From positions 1 to 64,000 of the forward strand of contig NZ_PIPQ01000003.1 in assembly GCF_003987015.1 (NCBI RefSeq): a stretch of DNA of 64,000 nucleotides. The letters are read 5' to 3'. The notes under the pieces were generated by a model, which was given only the letters and a program-made list of their open reading frames with translations, ran no database searches and was not told the DNA's origin. This document shows, piece by piece, positions 7,155-16,183 of this stretch. Origin of the DNA: Aliidiomarina taiwanensis. Its GTDB lineage: Bacteria; Pseudomonadota; Gammaproteobacteria; Enterobacterales; Alteromonadaceae. Each line of letters opens with the position of its first letter. Position 1 is the first letter of the stretch. The position numbers and the translations under genes were made by a program.

Positions 7155-8002
7155 TTAAGGAAGAATGGTAGCGACAGCAAGTTCAGTCTCAACACCTTCA
7201 GCTACAAGGTTCATACTTTGCCCAAGGGTTATAATCGATTGAGCTAGCAGAGCCTCTTCAGCTTCCACATCTAAACTCCTGATAAACATTCGGTCTACCT
7301 TTAACTCATCCAATGGCAGGCGTGTCAAATAGGCCAAAGAGGCATAGCCTGTGCCGAAGTCATCCAGCGAAATGGACACGCCTAGTTCCCGTAGCCTGTT
7401 CATTTGCTGTACAACAAAGTCTATATCTTCCGCAAGCATGTTTTCCGTGAGTTCAAAGCGGAGCTTACTCGCTGGTGCGCCCGTTTTATCTAGGGTTTGT
7501 TTTACTCGCGGCACTAGGACGACACTGCGAAATTGGACAGGACTTACATTGACAGATATGCGTAAATGTTGTTTGTCACTTTGCCCACGCCAAAGCGCCA
7601 GCTTTTGACAGCTTTGTTCTAGAACCCACTCGCCAATGCTGATAATGCTTCCTGTTGCTTCCGCTATGGGAATAAAGTCATTCGGGGGAATAGAGCCTAT
7701 GTCAGCATGCTGCCATCTTTATGTTTTAAACTGAGTCGAGCAGGAGGGATCTCTTTGCGGTTCTCAAACATCCAAGCAACTGACTTCTTAACGTCGTCAC
7801 GCATTTCTTCGGGAATAATAAGGTCGTATAGTGTTTTTTCTAAAGCTCCATTAATGGAGTAGCCGTAAATTCTTTCCGACGCTGCATTCCAATAAACAAC
7901 GGAACCGTCCATACGATAACCTTGTATCGACATGGACTGTGTGTCTTCAAAAAGCTTATGAAAACGTGTCTCATGTGTTTTATTGCTGGAAGTGTTCGTC
8001 AT
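7155..8002 (-). pseudogene. Broken PAS-(GGDEF)-EAL protein: internal deletion and truncated C-terminus
   Basis: The start at 8002 opens a PAS domain (YRMDGSVVYWNAASERIYGYS) that stops at 7697 after KHKDGSMLT. In another frame an EAL domain continues from WQHADIGSIPPNDFIPIAEA near 7716 to 7155, with LRFELTENM, SLDDFGTGYASL, LKVDRMFI and VAEGVETE. The GGDEF domain and the EAL start (including the EAL motif) are missing, and the EAL end after VAEGVETE is lost too. The junction GATGGCAGCATGCTGAC (minus strand, 7717-7701) codes for DGSML in one frame and WQHAD in the other, suggesting deletion at a short shared sequence. No working phosphodiesterase is expected. Confidence 0.85.
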
Positions 8003-8029
8003 AAACAGTCTGTTGCTCCAAGCCCACTC

Positions 8030-8464
8030 TTAATTTAAATTCTTTGCCTTCCTTTTAAACACACCTGAAAATTGGAAAATGAGAAAGCCAACCAAAGAAA
8101 GGACGATGGCTATTTCGTAGCGGGAATAAGCCACTGAAACCCCGATAGCCCCTGTATTCCAAATACCTGCTGCTGTCGCTGTTCCATTGACACTGCCACT
8201 TTGCTTAAAAATGGCCCCACCCCCAATAAAACCCATGCCGGTAATTAGCCCGTACATCACCCTAGCTTCGGCGTCGGAGCCTTGGTACACGTCCATACCC
8301 ACTAACATAAAAGCACAGGTAGCAATGGACACCAAGGGAAAAGTCCGCAGCCCTGCCCCACTGTCATGCAATTCGCGGTTGAAGGCAATGGGCAAGGCCA
8401 GTACAAAGGCTATGCCAATTTGATACAAGCTAAATATGATGAGCGAAATATCAAGCTCCGGCAT
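8030..8464 (-). CDS. MgtC/SapB family inner-membrane protein
   Basis: A 144-residue protein with four or five membrane segments. It carries the MgtC signatures GLRTFPLVSIATCAF, GLITGMGFIGGGAIF and VNGTATAAGIWNTGAIGV. The C-terminal soluble domain of Salmonella MgtC is absent, so this is the short SapB-like form. MgtC proteins affect growth in low magnesium and inhibit F1Fo-ATPase in some pathogens; the role of the short form is not settled. It stands between a pseudogene and a TM2 gene, with 15 bp to the latter on the same strand. Confidence 0.85.
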   Translation of the reverse strand: MPELDISLIIFSLYQIGIAFVLALPIAFNRELHDSGAGLRTFPLVSIATCAFMLVGMDVYQGSDAEARVMYGLITGMGFIGGGAIFKQSGSVNGTATAAGIWNTGAIGVSVAYSRYEIAIVLSLVGFLIFQFSGVFKRKAKNLN

Positions 8465-8479
8465 AGGCGCTCCTTACTT

Positions 8480-8809
8480 TTACCCGTACTTACGGTTAAA
8501 CTCTTCGTCGCTCATTACCAGGTAAATTATAAACTCGATAAAGGCAATAATGGATGGAATAAAAGTCCAGCAAAACAGTAAATATAAGACTCCTTGGCCA
8601 ATGCGCCCCAAGTAAAACTTATGCACGCCTAAACCACCCAAAAAGAAGGCAAAGAGCGCTGCCGCTACTCTGTTTTTCCCACTTGCCGTAGTTGGCCCAA
8701 ACACATTCGGGGGCGGGCTTTGACGCACACCACACTTGGGGCATATTTCAGCTTTCGCTTTAATAATTTCACCACACTCAGAGCAAAATACCTCGTCACT
8801 ATTTTTCAT
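8480..8809 (-). CDS. Zinc-ribbon + TM2 domain protein
   Basis: A 109-residue protein. Residues 9-29 form a zinc ribbon with two CxxC pairs (CSECGE and CPKCGV). Residues about 45-103 form a TM2 domain (AALFAFFLGGLGVHKFYLGR, two membrane helices around a conserved charged turn). No biochemical function is established for this family. It is 15 bp upstream of the mgtC-like gene and probably shares its transcript. Confidence 0.85.
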   Translation of the reverse strand: MKNSDEVFCSECGEIIKAKAEICPKCGVRQSPPPNVFGPTTASGKNRVAAALFAFFLGGLGVHKFYLGRIGQGVLYLLFCWTFIPSIIAFIEFIIYLVMSDEEFNRKYG

Positions 8810-8932
8810 TCTTCATTCCATTTTTTTGTTTTAGTTATTAGCCTATAACGGCGGTTTTATTTGAGCTACTAGTCTAATGTAGCACCGTTTTTTAAAAAAC
8901 CGCAAACATTCCATAACGAACCTTATTAGTGA

Positions 8933-9850
8933 CTATGTTAATACTCGAGCTCGTTTTCCGTCCCGCAGGCCCTCAAAAAACATGAGCAGCCCTACAACCA
9001 CTAAAAACACAGTCGCCGAGCGCTCTAGCTGCGCCACGGAAAACAGCCCAGACGCTGCTTCTGCCTGGTGCAGCAAAAGCGGGTTTAAACGAGCCGTGTA
9101 TAATGCAATACCCCCTAGCAGTACATTGACCACAGCATTCAGGAACAAACTCTTTTGACTCCATAATCGGGTTCGCAACTGCCATACGCTAGCCACCATG
9201 CCAAGCAAAATAACCGGGGTTGCCCAATAGAAAGCGGCTAATGCTTGGGCGCTAAACAGCATGGAGTGCGGGGACCATATAACCACGAGAAAGAAAATAT
9301 AGCTGGCTAAGTTCATAAAGATATCGTGTAACTTTATATGTTGCCAAGCAGGCCCTACTGCCGGCAGTTCGGTTGGTTGCCAAGACTTAGAACAAGCCAA
9401 GGTGGGTTGTTTTTGCTGCCGCGACATCAACCAATAGGTAATTGTAATAGCAGTAAACGCAAAGTACCCTTGTTCAAGAAAACCTTGCAATACACTGAGC
9501 ATAAACCTGAAAATGCTAAAGGTGTCATGGCTTGTCCAAGCCATTGCGCTGCTGAACACTTGCAATACAAACAATAAACCAAGCACTAAGCCCAATGTAT
9601 TCTTGTACAGGCCCATATACGCCGTATGGATAAATGGGCTTGGCGGCACAAACTGATGCGCAACCTCGCGCGGATGCCCCAGTTTTTTTAATACCCGTGC
9701 TATTTCTTGATCCGTTAACTGACTCTGTTCAGACTTTATAGCGTCTAGCTCGTCAAGAATATTGGCCTTCAGTTCACGCCCTATTTCGTCACGTTTTTTC
9801 TCGGGTAATTCCCGTTGTACTGCTGCTATATATCGCTCCACAAGATTCAT
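8933..9850 (-). CDS. HAAS-domain membrane protein partnered with PadR
   Basis: A 305-residue protein. Residues 1-75 carry a HAAS/DUF1700-like helical domain (VERYIAAVQRELPEKKRDEI, DELDAI, LKKLGHPREVAHQF), followed by about six membrane helices. I chose ATG 9850, six bases after GGAG; ATG 9853 is equally in frame and an open frame extends to 9937 without a better start. HAAS proteins are typically encoded next to PadR regulators and are thought to be controlled by them; this gene follows a PadR gene on the same strand. Its function is unknown. Confidence 0.8.
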   Translation of the reverse strand: MNLVERYIAAVQRELPEKKRDEIGRELKANILDELDAIKSEQSQLTDQEIARVLKKLGHPREVAHQFVPPSPFIHTAYMGLYKNTLGLVLGLLFVLQVFSSAMAWTSHDTFSIFRFMLSVLQGFLEQGYFAFTAITITYWLMSRQQKQPTLACSKSWQPTELPAVGPAWQHIKLHDIFMNLASYIFFLVVIWSPHSMLFSAQALAAFYWATPVILLGMVASVWQLRTRLWSQKSLFLNAVVNVLLGGIALYTARLNPLLLHQAEAASGLFSVAQLERSATVFLVVVGLLMFFEGLRDGKRARVLT

Positions 9851-9896
9851 CATCTTCTCCCTTCGGCTGATTGGTTGGCCGAGGCTGTTTAGTCCA

Positions 9897-10259
9897 TTAT
9901 GATACGTTAGGCGTTGTTTGCTGCCCCATGGTCTCACTTAGTACATCTGTTAATGCGCTATTCAAGCCTTGCCACTCCTCAATTAAAGGAGCTAATAGCG
10001 TATGGCCATGGGCAGAAAGCTGGTAATAACGTCGCTCCCGGCCTTCTGCATGACGCCATTCACTTTCTAACAAGCCTTGATCGGCTAAACGCCGAACCAA
10101 GGGGTACAAGGTACCTTCGTCAATGTCTATTCCTTTTGCCTGCAGCTGTTGCCGCAAGGAATAGCCGTAATGGGGCTGCTGCAGTGAACTCAGCACCGCT
10201 AGCACCAACACCCCCCGGCGTAATTCCAATCGTATTTTGTCGAGTTGTGCCGCTGTCAT
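9897..10259 (-). CDS. PadR family transcriptional regulator
   Basis: A 120-residue winged-helix repressor with the PadR signature: LRRGVLVLAVLSSL at the start, HYGYSLRQQL, DEGTLYPLVRRLADQGLLES in the recognition helix and wing, and EGRERRYYQLS. PadR proteins are ligand-responsive repressors, here probably acting on its own operon with the downstream HAAS-type membrane protein. Inverted repeats lie just upstream (10290-10343). The inducing signal is unknown. Confidence 0.9.
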   Translation of the reverse strand: MTAAQLDKIRLELRRGVLVLAVLSSLQQPHYGYSLRQQLQAKGIDIDEGTLYPLVRRLADQGLLESEWRHAEGRERRYYQLSAHGHTLLAPLIEEWQGLNSALTDVLSETMGQQTTPNVS

Positions 10260-10289
10260 GTTATTGCCCTTTTCGTTTCTTCGCTCATA

Positions 10290-10343
10290 CTATGCGCCAC
10301 ATACTGTGCATCGCATAGCAATATACTAGACGCCGCACAGTAT
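10290..10343. promoter_or_regulatory. Interleaved inverted repeats upstream of padR (candidate operator)
   Basis: Two perfect inverted repeats are interleaved: CTATGCG (10290-10296) with CGCATAG (10312-10318), and ATACTGTGC (10301-10309) with GCACAGTAT (10335-10343). They lie 30-85 bp upstream of the PadR start, where autorepression would be expected. No match to a known PadR consensus was tested. Confidence 0.5.
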
Positions 10344-10457
10344 CAGTGCAAGTTTTTCTTTCTTCTTTAAACTGAATAAAGGTTGAACATGAGAAAGTTG
10401 TGGTAGACTAGCCCTGACTTACAAAATATCAACTAATAGGTATGGTCTTTTTCGAAT

Positions 10458-12017
10458 ATGCAGCACCACTGGTATAAAAAAATTAAACTTCGTAGCTTAA
10501 TTTTATCTCTTGGGGTATTAAGCATATTATTGACTCTCGCAAGTAGTTACCTCGCTGCCTATAAAGTACAGCGGCAGCTACTTATTGAAAATACTCTCGA
10601 GTCAAACCGAGTTTATTCCGCCAAGCTTGCCAATGTTGCCGCAACCTTTGTTAAAACCAGCTTAGGCCATTTAGGCTATTCAGCCTCTATGTTGACCAAC
10701 AATATGGATAACAGACAGCGTTTGACTGCCGAGGTGGAACGCTTACATAAGCAGTCGGGTCAATTTAACTCTGTCGTGGTCGTCGACAAAGAAGGTCGAA
10801 TTATTGCGTCCTCACCTGCGGTGTTTGCCGAGAACAACCTGACTGTGTCCACACCCAGTGCTAGCCAGTCTTTAAATGCTAAACGTCCTTTGGTGACAGA
10901 CCCCTTTTTATCGCCCGCTGGCAACTACCTTGTTAGTTTGTCGCAACCTATCTTTTCAGAAGCAGGCGACTATTTAGGTTACATTTCCGGTTCTATTTAT
11001 TTAGAGAAACAAAACATACTCAACTTTTTGCTTGGTTCACACGACTACAAAGACGGTTCCTACTTATATGTGGTCGATCGCAATCGCACCATAATATACC
11101 ACCCAGAGGCAAGCAGAGTAGGTGAACTTGTGTCCATAAACGACGCTGTTAATACTGTGACACAAGGCACCCATGGCGCTACCCCCATTGTCAATTCCAA
11201 GGGCATTGATATGTTGGCGGGCTTTGCCCCTGTAGAACTTGCTGGCTGGGGTATTGTGGCGCAGCGCCCGTTAACAGCAACACTAGCGCCATTAAATAGC
11301 CACATGAAGCAGGTGATATTGCAAAATAGCCCTTTAATTCTTCTAATTCTTTTAGGTGTATGGCTTGCTTCTACTCTAATTTCTAGACCACTTTGGCACT
11401 TAGCAAAAAGCACCAGCCCTCAAGACCCTACCCCTCGCCAACATATTAATGTCATTCGTGCTTGGTACTTTGAGGCAGCACAACTGAAGTCGGCCATTAT
11501 CAAAAGCACGGAACTCCTTAACCAGCGTATTCAAGAACTCTATAACGACAGCCAAACCGACCCCATGACAGGCTTATTGAATCGCCGCGGCATGCAGCAT
11601 GTATTAGAGCAATACGAGCTCAATGAAACACCATTTGCCGTGATGATGTGTGACCTAGACCACTTTAAAGTTATTAATGACACGTACGGTCACGACATTG
11701 GTGATCAGGTCATTATTACCTTCGCGGCACTCCTAAAGCAGCTTGATGTTGCAGGCATTACCTTATGCCGTAGTGGTGGCGAAGAGTTTATTGTGCTCAT
11801 TCCGCACAGCACAAAAGCAGAGGCTTGCACCCACGCCCAGTCGCTACATGCACACTTAGCTCAAACCAGCTTGCCGCTAAATGCCCCTGTTACCGTGTCG
11901 ATTGGCGTAGCGGAATGGACGGGGCCTACAGACACAGTGCATAGTGTTCTTAAAGTAGCAGACCAAGCCTTATACAAAGCCAAGGAACAAGGTCGAAATA
12001 CCACTGTCAGCGCTTAA
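10458..12017 (+). CDS. dCache-type sensor diguanylate cyclase
   Basis: A 519-residue membrane protein. One helix lies at about 14-34, a periplasmic double Cache domain follows at about 40-275 (GHLGYSASM, YLYVVDRNRTIIYHPE), a second helix at about 290-308, then a GGDEF domain from about 365. The active site reads GGEEF, which is catalytically competent in the family. The RxxD inhibitory site that should lie five residues upstream is absent (VAGI there), so product feedback is unlikely. It should make c-di-GMP in response to an unknown small ligand. It stands alone, divergent from padR, with a weak ribosome site. Confidence 0.88.
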   Translation: MQHHWYKKIKLRSLILSLGVLSILLTLASSYLAAYKVQRQLLIENTLESNRVYSAKLANVAATFVKTSLGHLGYSASMLTNNMDNRQRLTAEVERLHKQSGQFNSVVVVDKEGRIIASSPAVFAENNLTVSTPSASQSLNAKRPLVTDPFLSPAGNYLVSLSQPIFSEAGDYLGYISGSIYLEKQNILNFLLGSHDYKDGSYLYVVDRNRTIIYHPEASRVGELVSINDAVNTVTQGTHGATPIVNSKGIDMLAGFAPVELAGWGIVAQRPLTATLAPLNSHMKQVILQNSPLILLILLGVWLASTLISRPLWHLAKSTSPQDPTPRQHINVIRAWYFEAAQLKSAIIKSTELLNQRIQELYNDSQTDPMTGLLNRRGMQHVLEQYELNETPFAVMMCDLDHFKVINDTYGHDIGDQVIITFAALLKQLDVAGITLCRSGGEEFIVLIPHSTKAEACTHAQSLHAHLAQTSLPLNAPVTVSIGVAEWTGPTDTVHSVLKVADQALYKAKEQGRNTTVSA

Positions 12018-12052
12018 CATAGTGAAAAGTAATTCACTCTACCTAACCCTAT

Positions 12053-13189
12053 TTAACGCCCAAACCGCGCCAGCTGCATTTCTTGTAAGCGGCTATACGT
12101 CCGTTGAAACGGGAATAACAAGGCACCCTGTGTATAGAGTTCGTCCAACGGCACAGCAGCATTGATATAAAGAGGAACGCCCCGGTCGTAGCACTCGTCT
12201 ACCAAGGCTATAAACCTTCGCACGCCGTCGTCTTTCCGCGACAACTGAGGTAAGGTGCGGTCCCCTGCTTTCACTTGCATCACACCGTCTTCGGTACCAC
12301 GCGCTATATGGGTGGACTTTGAGTCACAGGTGAGCTGCGGCAGCTGGTCTAAAAAGATGGCGCTGAATTGATCGCACAACGCAATAAAGTCAACGGCAGC
12401 AAGTGGCTGCTCGCACAAGTCCGAATACTCACACCAAAGGATATGTTCGCTCCGTTGTTGCACCGTTATAGCAACCGGGCCCAGTGTGAGCTCAGGGCCT
12501 TGCAACAGGTGCTCTTGCTGCTTTTCCACTGCCTCATAAAACTGCTGGGCAAAGGCGTCCGCATTGTTCACCCAATACTTCTGTAGCACTTCACCTGGGT
12601 GCAGCCGATGGTCTTCCCCGCCATCTACGGACAGGACCTGCATATGCTGCTTGAGCGCTGCAATGGCTGGTAACAAACGCTCGCGGTTAAAACCGTCTTC
12701 GTAGAGCTGGTCTGGGTGTTGGTTGGAGGTGGCCACCATAACTAACCCTTGTGCAAACAACTCTTGCACCAAACCACTAATCAAAATAGCGTCGCCAATG
12801 TCACTCACAAACAACTCGTCAAAGCACAGTACCTTAACCTCACTGGCAAGCTCGTGAGCTAAAACGGTGAGCGGGTTTTCCTGCCCTGTTAACTGAAATA
12901 AACGCTGGTGCACCCAGCGCATAAAATGATGAAAGTGTTGGCGCTTCGCGGGCACTGCTAAGCTTTCATAAAATCGGTCCATCAGCCAGGTTTTACCCCG
13001 CCCGACTGGGCCATATAAATACACACCCTGTACTTGTTCATGGCCTGAATGTAATGCTTTATAGCAAGCCTGCAGGCTTTTAACCGCGGCTGCTTGTGCT
13101 GCGTCTGGTTTAAAACCACTCGCCAGGGCCTGCTGGTATGCCTCAAGCGGGCTTAGTTTCTCCGTTGAGGGCAAGACAGAAGATGTCAT
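12053..13189 (-). CDS. zapE: Cell division protein ZapE (AFG1-like ATPase)
   Basis: A 378-residue AAA-type ATPase. The Walker A is GPVGRGKTWLMDRFY (residues about 64-78), followed by RQHFHHFMRWVHQRL and a Walker B, VLCFDELFVSD, then TSNQHPDQLY and the FNRERLLPAI box typical of the AFG1/ZapE family. In E. coli ZapE associates with the Z-ring during constriction and stress. An open frame extends to 13384, but the conserved family start corresponds to ATG 13189 (AAGGA upstream). It is divergent from the MFS gene at 13352. Confidence 0.92.
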   Translation of the reverse strand: MTSSVLPSTEKLSPLEAYQQALASGFKPDAAQAAAVKSLQACYKALHSGHEQVQGVYLYGPVGRGKTWLMDRFYESLAVPAKRQHFHHFMRWVHQRLFQLTGQENPLTVLAHELASEVKVLCFDELFVSDIGDAILISGLVQELFAQGLVMVATSNQHPDQLYEDGFNRERLLPAIAALKQHMQVLSVDGGEDHRLHPGEVLQKYWVNNADAFAQQFYEAVEKQQEHLLQGPELTLGPVAITVQQRSEHILWCEYSDLCEQPLAAVDFIALCDQFSAIFLDQLPQLTCDSKSTHIARGTEDGVMQVKAGDRTLPQLSRKDDGVRRFIALVDECYDRGVPLYINAAVPLDELYTQGALLFPFQRTYSRLQEMQLARFGR

Positions 13190-13351
13190 AAAATCAAATA
13201 TTCCTTTTTCATATGAACAACGGGCACACGGGAATGGGCCTATGGTACACAGAACAACACCAAAGCCAACCAAGGGTACAGGCATATGGGGGTGAAAGTA
13301 TGTTAAGTTGAGCCTGCTAAATCCTTCTACTTTTATTCTTACGGAGTCCGT

Positions 13352-14842
13352 GTGTCCCAAAAGCAAGAAACAACCCATAAGCACAGGCCTTGGGTACTCG
13401 CCGCCCTCATGTTGTTTATGATGCTGGCCGCTATGGATGTGACCATAGTGTCTACGGCAGTACCACAGGTTGTGGCTGACCTTGGCGACTTTTCTTTGTT
13501 TACTTGGGTGTTTTCTATTTACCTTTTAGCCCAAACCGTCACTATCCCCATTTATGGAAAGCTCGCCGATGTGTATGGCCGCAAACCTATTTTACTAACC
13601 GGCAGCGTTGTTTTTCTGATGTCTTCTGCCGCAGCAGCCGCTGCTTGGAATATGCATTCCCTCATTTTGTTTCGGGGCATTCAAGGGTTAGGTGCGGGGG
13701 CTATGGTGGCCACTATTACCACCCTCGCTGGCGATTTATATTCCTTGCGAGAACGGGCAAAAATTCAAGGCTTTTTGTCCAGTGTTTGGGGGGTTGCCGC
13801 GATAGCTGGCCCCTTACTTGGTGGTACTTTCACCGAGTTTATTTCTTGGCGTTGGATTTTCTTGGTGAATGTGCCCATTGGCATTGTGGCGATCAGCTTG
13901 CTCGTCGCCTTTCTGCATGAGCAGCGTGAACCAAAGCAACACCAAGTGGACTATTTAGGATCTGCCGCCATTTTAGCAGCCGTTAGCACCCTTATTTTAG
14001 CGCTATTAGAGGGCGGACAAGCGTGGCCTTGGCTGTCCTTCCAGAGCGTGGCCATTTTTACTTTGGCTTTGGTGTTTATTGCTTTTGCAGTGTGGACCCA
14101 GCGCCGAGCGGCCGAGCCTATTATGCCCGGCTGGCTGTGGCGGCGCCCGTCCCTCGCCGGGGCGAATATTTCCATGATTGGCATGGGCTTTATGGTCATG
14201 GGCCCCGTTGCTTACTTACCCACCTTTGCTCAGTCTGTGTATGGCGTGAATGCTATAACAGCTGGCTTGGTATTAGCTGTCATGAGCCTAAGTTGGCCCA
14301 CGGCTTCCGCCTTGTCGGGCCGCTTATATTTGCGCATTGGATTTCGCAACACAGCGCTTATTGGCAGCAGCTTAGCCTGTACTGCCGCCCTGCTATTTCT
14401 CTTGTTGCCTTACCAAGCGCCCTTGTGGCGAGTTGCCGCTATTCAAGTGCTCATAGGCGCAGGCTTCGGCTTAATGTCCACTTCAACCCTGGTAGGCGCT
14501 CAGTCCTCGGTAGATTGGGGACGGCGCGGTGTAGTAACCGGAGCGAATATGTTTGCGCGATTTTTAGGGCAAAGTTTGGGGGTTGCTGTGTTTGGGGCTT
14601 TGTTTAATGCCAGCTTAAAGCGTGCAATTCAAAACCCACCGGCTCATTTACACACCAGCTTACCCGCTGAGCTCGACTCTATTTTAAGTGTGCTCAATAC
14701 TGCAGGTATAAGCCTACCGGTTAAAGAGTACCTGCGTCAGGCCGTGTATAACGCAACCCACGACCTGTATACAGGCTTGTTTGTGGTGGCCACCCTCACG
14801 CTCTTTACCATTTGGGCCAGCCCGAAGCACTTTAGCTCTTAA
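13352..14842 (+). CDS. MFS multidrug exporter, DHA2 (EmrB/QacA-like) family
   Basis: A 496-residue membrane transporter starting at GTG 13352 after GGAG. It has the MFS motif A loop GKLADVYGRKPILL, the early acidic MDVTIVSTAVP segment typical of DHA2 proteins, and the motif C-like VAAIAGPLLGGTF of drug/proton antiporters. The length and hydrophobic pattern fit 14 helices. The substrate cannot be predicted. It ends overlapping a convergent Bcr/CflA gene by four bases, giving a pair of unrelated exporters tail to tail. Confidence 0.9.
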   Translation: MSQKQETTHKHRPWVLAALMLFMMLAAMDVTIVSTAVPQVVADLGDFSLFTWVFSIYLLAQTVTIPIYGKLADVYGRKPILLTGSVVFLMSSAAAAAAWNMHSLILFRGIQGLGAGAMVATITTLAGDLYSLRERAKIQGFLSSVWGVAAIAGPLLGGTFTEFISWRWIFLVNVPIGIVAISLLVAFLHEQREPKQHQVDYLGSAAILAAVSTLILALLEGGQAWPWLSFQSVAIFTLALVFIAFAVWTQRRAAEPIMPGWLWRRPSLAGANISMIGMGFMVMGPVAYLPTFAQSVYGVNAITAGLVLAVMSLSWPTASALSGRLYLRIGFRNTALIGSSLACTAALLFLLLPYQAPLWRVAAIQVLIGAGFGLMSTSTLVGAQSSVDWGRRGVVTGANMFARFLGQSLGVAVFGALFNASLKRAIQNPPAHLHTSLPAELDSILSVLNTAGISLPVKEYLRQAVYNATHDLYTGLFVVATLTLFTIWASPKHFSS

Positions 14843-16020
14843 GCTGGATCTGCTGGCGTCAATTGCTTACCCAGAATGCAGAACACCAAAGCTGCAAAAC
14901 CCAGTACTGCGAAGGACAAAGGTAACCAAATAATGTGCGGGGTGAACAAGCTCACCACATAGCCTAAACCACCACCAATGCTAAACTGCATCACGCCCAG
15001 CAAGGCAGACGCGGTACCAGCGTTTTCTTTTACGCTGGCCATGGTAGCAGCAAACATATTCCCGGTAATAAAGCCTGTGGTTCCTATGCTCAGAGCAAGC
15101 AGTAAAGCGTAGCTCCAGAGGTTCACCTGGCCCCACTGAATAACGGCCGATAAGGCTAAACCGCAGGCGACAAAGGCTAGTAAACCTGCATACAGCAGCT
15201 GATTGGCGCTAAAGCGTTTGAGTAAGCGCATGTTCACCTGGCTCATAGCGATCATGGTGGCGGCATTGGCAGCAAACAAGAAACTAAACTGCGTCGGCGA
15301 CAAGTTAAAACTGTCGATAAAGGCAAAGGGGGCGGAGCCCACATAGATAAAAATAAATCCGAAGGTTGCGCCTATGGCCATTGTGTAGAAAAAGAACCCT
15401 GGTTGAATGAGCTGACGAAGGTAGCCATGGATAATGGTCACCAGCGACAGGGGCACACGTTTTTCCACCGCCAGCGTTTCCGGTAAATGACGCATGGTCA
15501 GTAACAAGCTCACCGCACCAATCGCGGCCATAACCCAGAAGATCACTTGCCAATCGGCGTAGATCAACACCAAACCACCAATCATTGGCGCTAATATGGG
15601 CGCTAGCATCATCACTTGCCCTAAAATAGAAAACACCCGTGCCGACTCTTGTGTGTCACAGGTATCAGAAACCACAGCTCGCCCAGCTACCGAGCCTGCA
15701 CTAGCCCCGAGCGCCTGAACAAAGCGTGCAATCAATAAAGTTTCAAAGCTATTACTGAAGGCCGCTGCAATTGAGCCAATAACAAACAAAGCCAAACCGC
15801 CAAGCAAGGGAGCTTTGCGTCCGAACCGGTCCAGCAAGGGGCCATAAATAGCCTGCCCTACCCCTAGACCAATCAGAAAGACAGTTAATGTTTGCTGTAC
15901 TTGGCCAACGCTTATTTCTAGTTTTTCAGCAACCGTTGGAAACGCAGGTAAATACATATCAATTGCGGCCGCAACTAAAGCACTTAAAGAAGCTAGTAAA
16001 ATAATGACCGCAAAGGGCAA
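14839..16020 (-). CDS. Bcr/CflA family drug:H+ antiporter
   Basis: A 393-residue, 12-helix MFS transporter of the DHA1 Bcr/CflA subfamily: DMYLPAFPTVAEKL near residue 22, GPLLDRFGRKAPLL in the motif A loop, and VAGRAVVSDTCD after helix 4. In E. coli Bcr exports bicyclomycin and other compounds; the substrate here is open. It is separated from the upstream Tsx-like gene by a strong terminator, so it should have its own promoter in 16021-16063. Confidence 0.9.
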   Translation of the reverse strand: MPFAVIILLASLSALVAAAIDMYLPAFPTVAEKLEISVGQVQQTLTVFLIGLGVGQAIYGPLLDRFGRKAPLLGGLALFVIGSIAAAFSNSFETLLIARFVQALGASAGSVAGRAVVSDTCDTQESARVFSILGQVMMLAPILAPMIGGLVLIYADWQVIFWVMAAIGAVSLLLTMRHLPETLAVEKRVPLSLVTIIHGYLRQLIQPGFFFYTMAIGATFGFIFIYVGSAPFAFIDSFNLSPTQFSFLFAANAATMIAMSQVNMRLLKRFSANQLLYAGLLAFVACGLALSAVIQWGQVNLWSYALLLALSIGTTGFITGNMFAATMASVKENAGTASALLGVMQFSIGGGLGYVVSLFTPHIIWLPLSFAVLGFAALVFCILGKQLTPADPA

Positions 16021-16063
16021 GTTGTTTTTAGGGATGCTGGTTTTAATAATGAAAATCCTTCAT

Positions 16064-16092
16064 GACAAAAAGCCAGGCAAGTGCCTAGCTTT
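16064..16092 (-). terminator. Rho-independent terminator of the MCP/Tsx-like operon
   Basis: On the minus strand AAAGCTAGGC pairs with GCCTGGCTTT (one T-G wobble) around a four-base loop, followed by T residues. It lies about 90 bp after the end of the Tsx-like gene. Confidence 0.75.
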
Positions 16093-16183
16093 AGAAACGG
16101 TTCGTTCTATCAACGTGGTTTTGGTACGGCCCGCATAATACGCTTTCCGCGCTTTTAGCTCAAGAACTAAAGCCGTACAAAGC

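Noticed and set aside
13190-13384. Extended N-terminus of ZapE
   Set aside because: The extra 65 residues are not part of the family and overlap the divergent MFS start.
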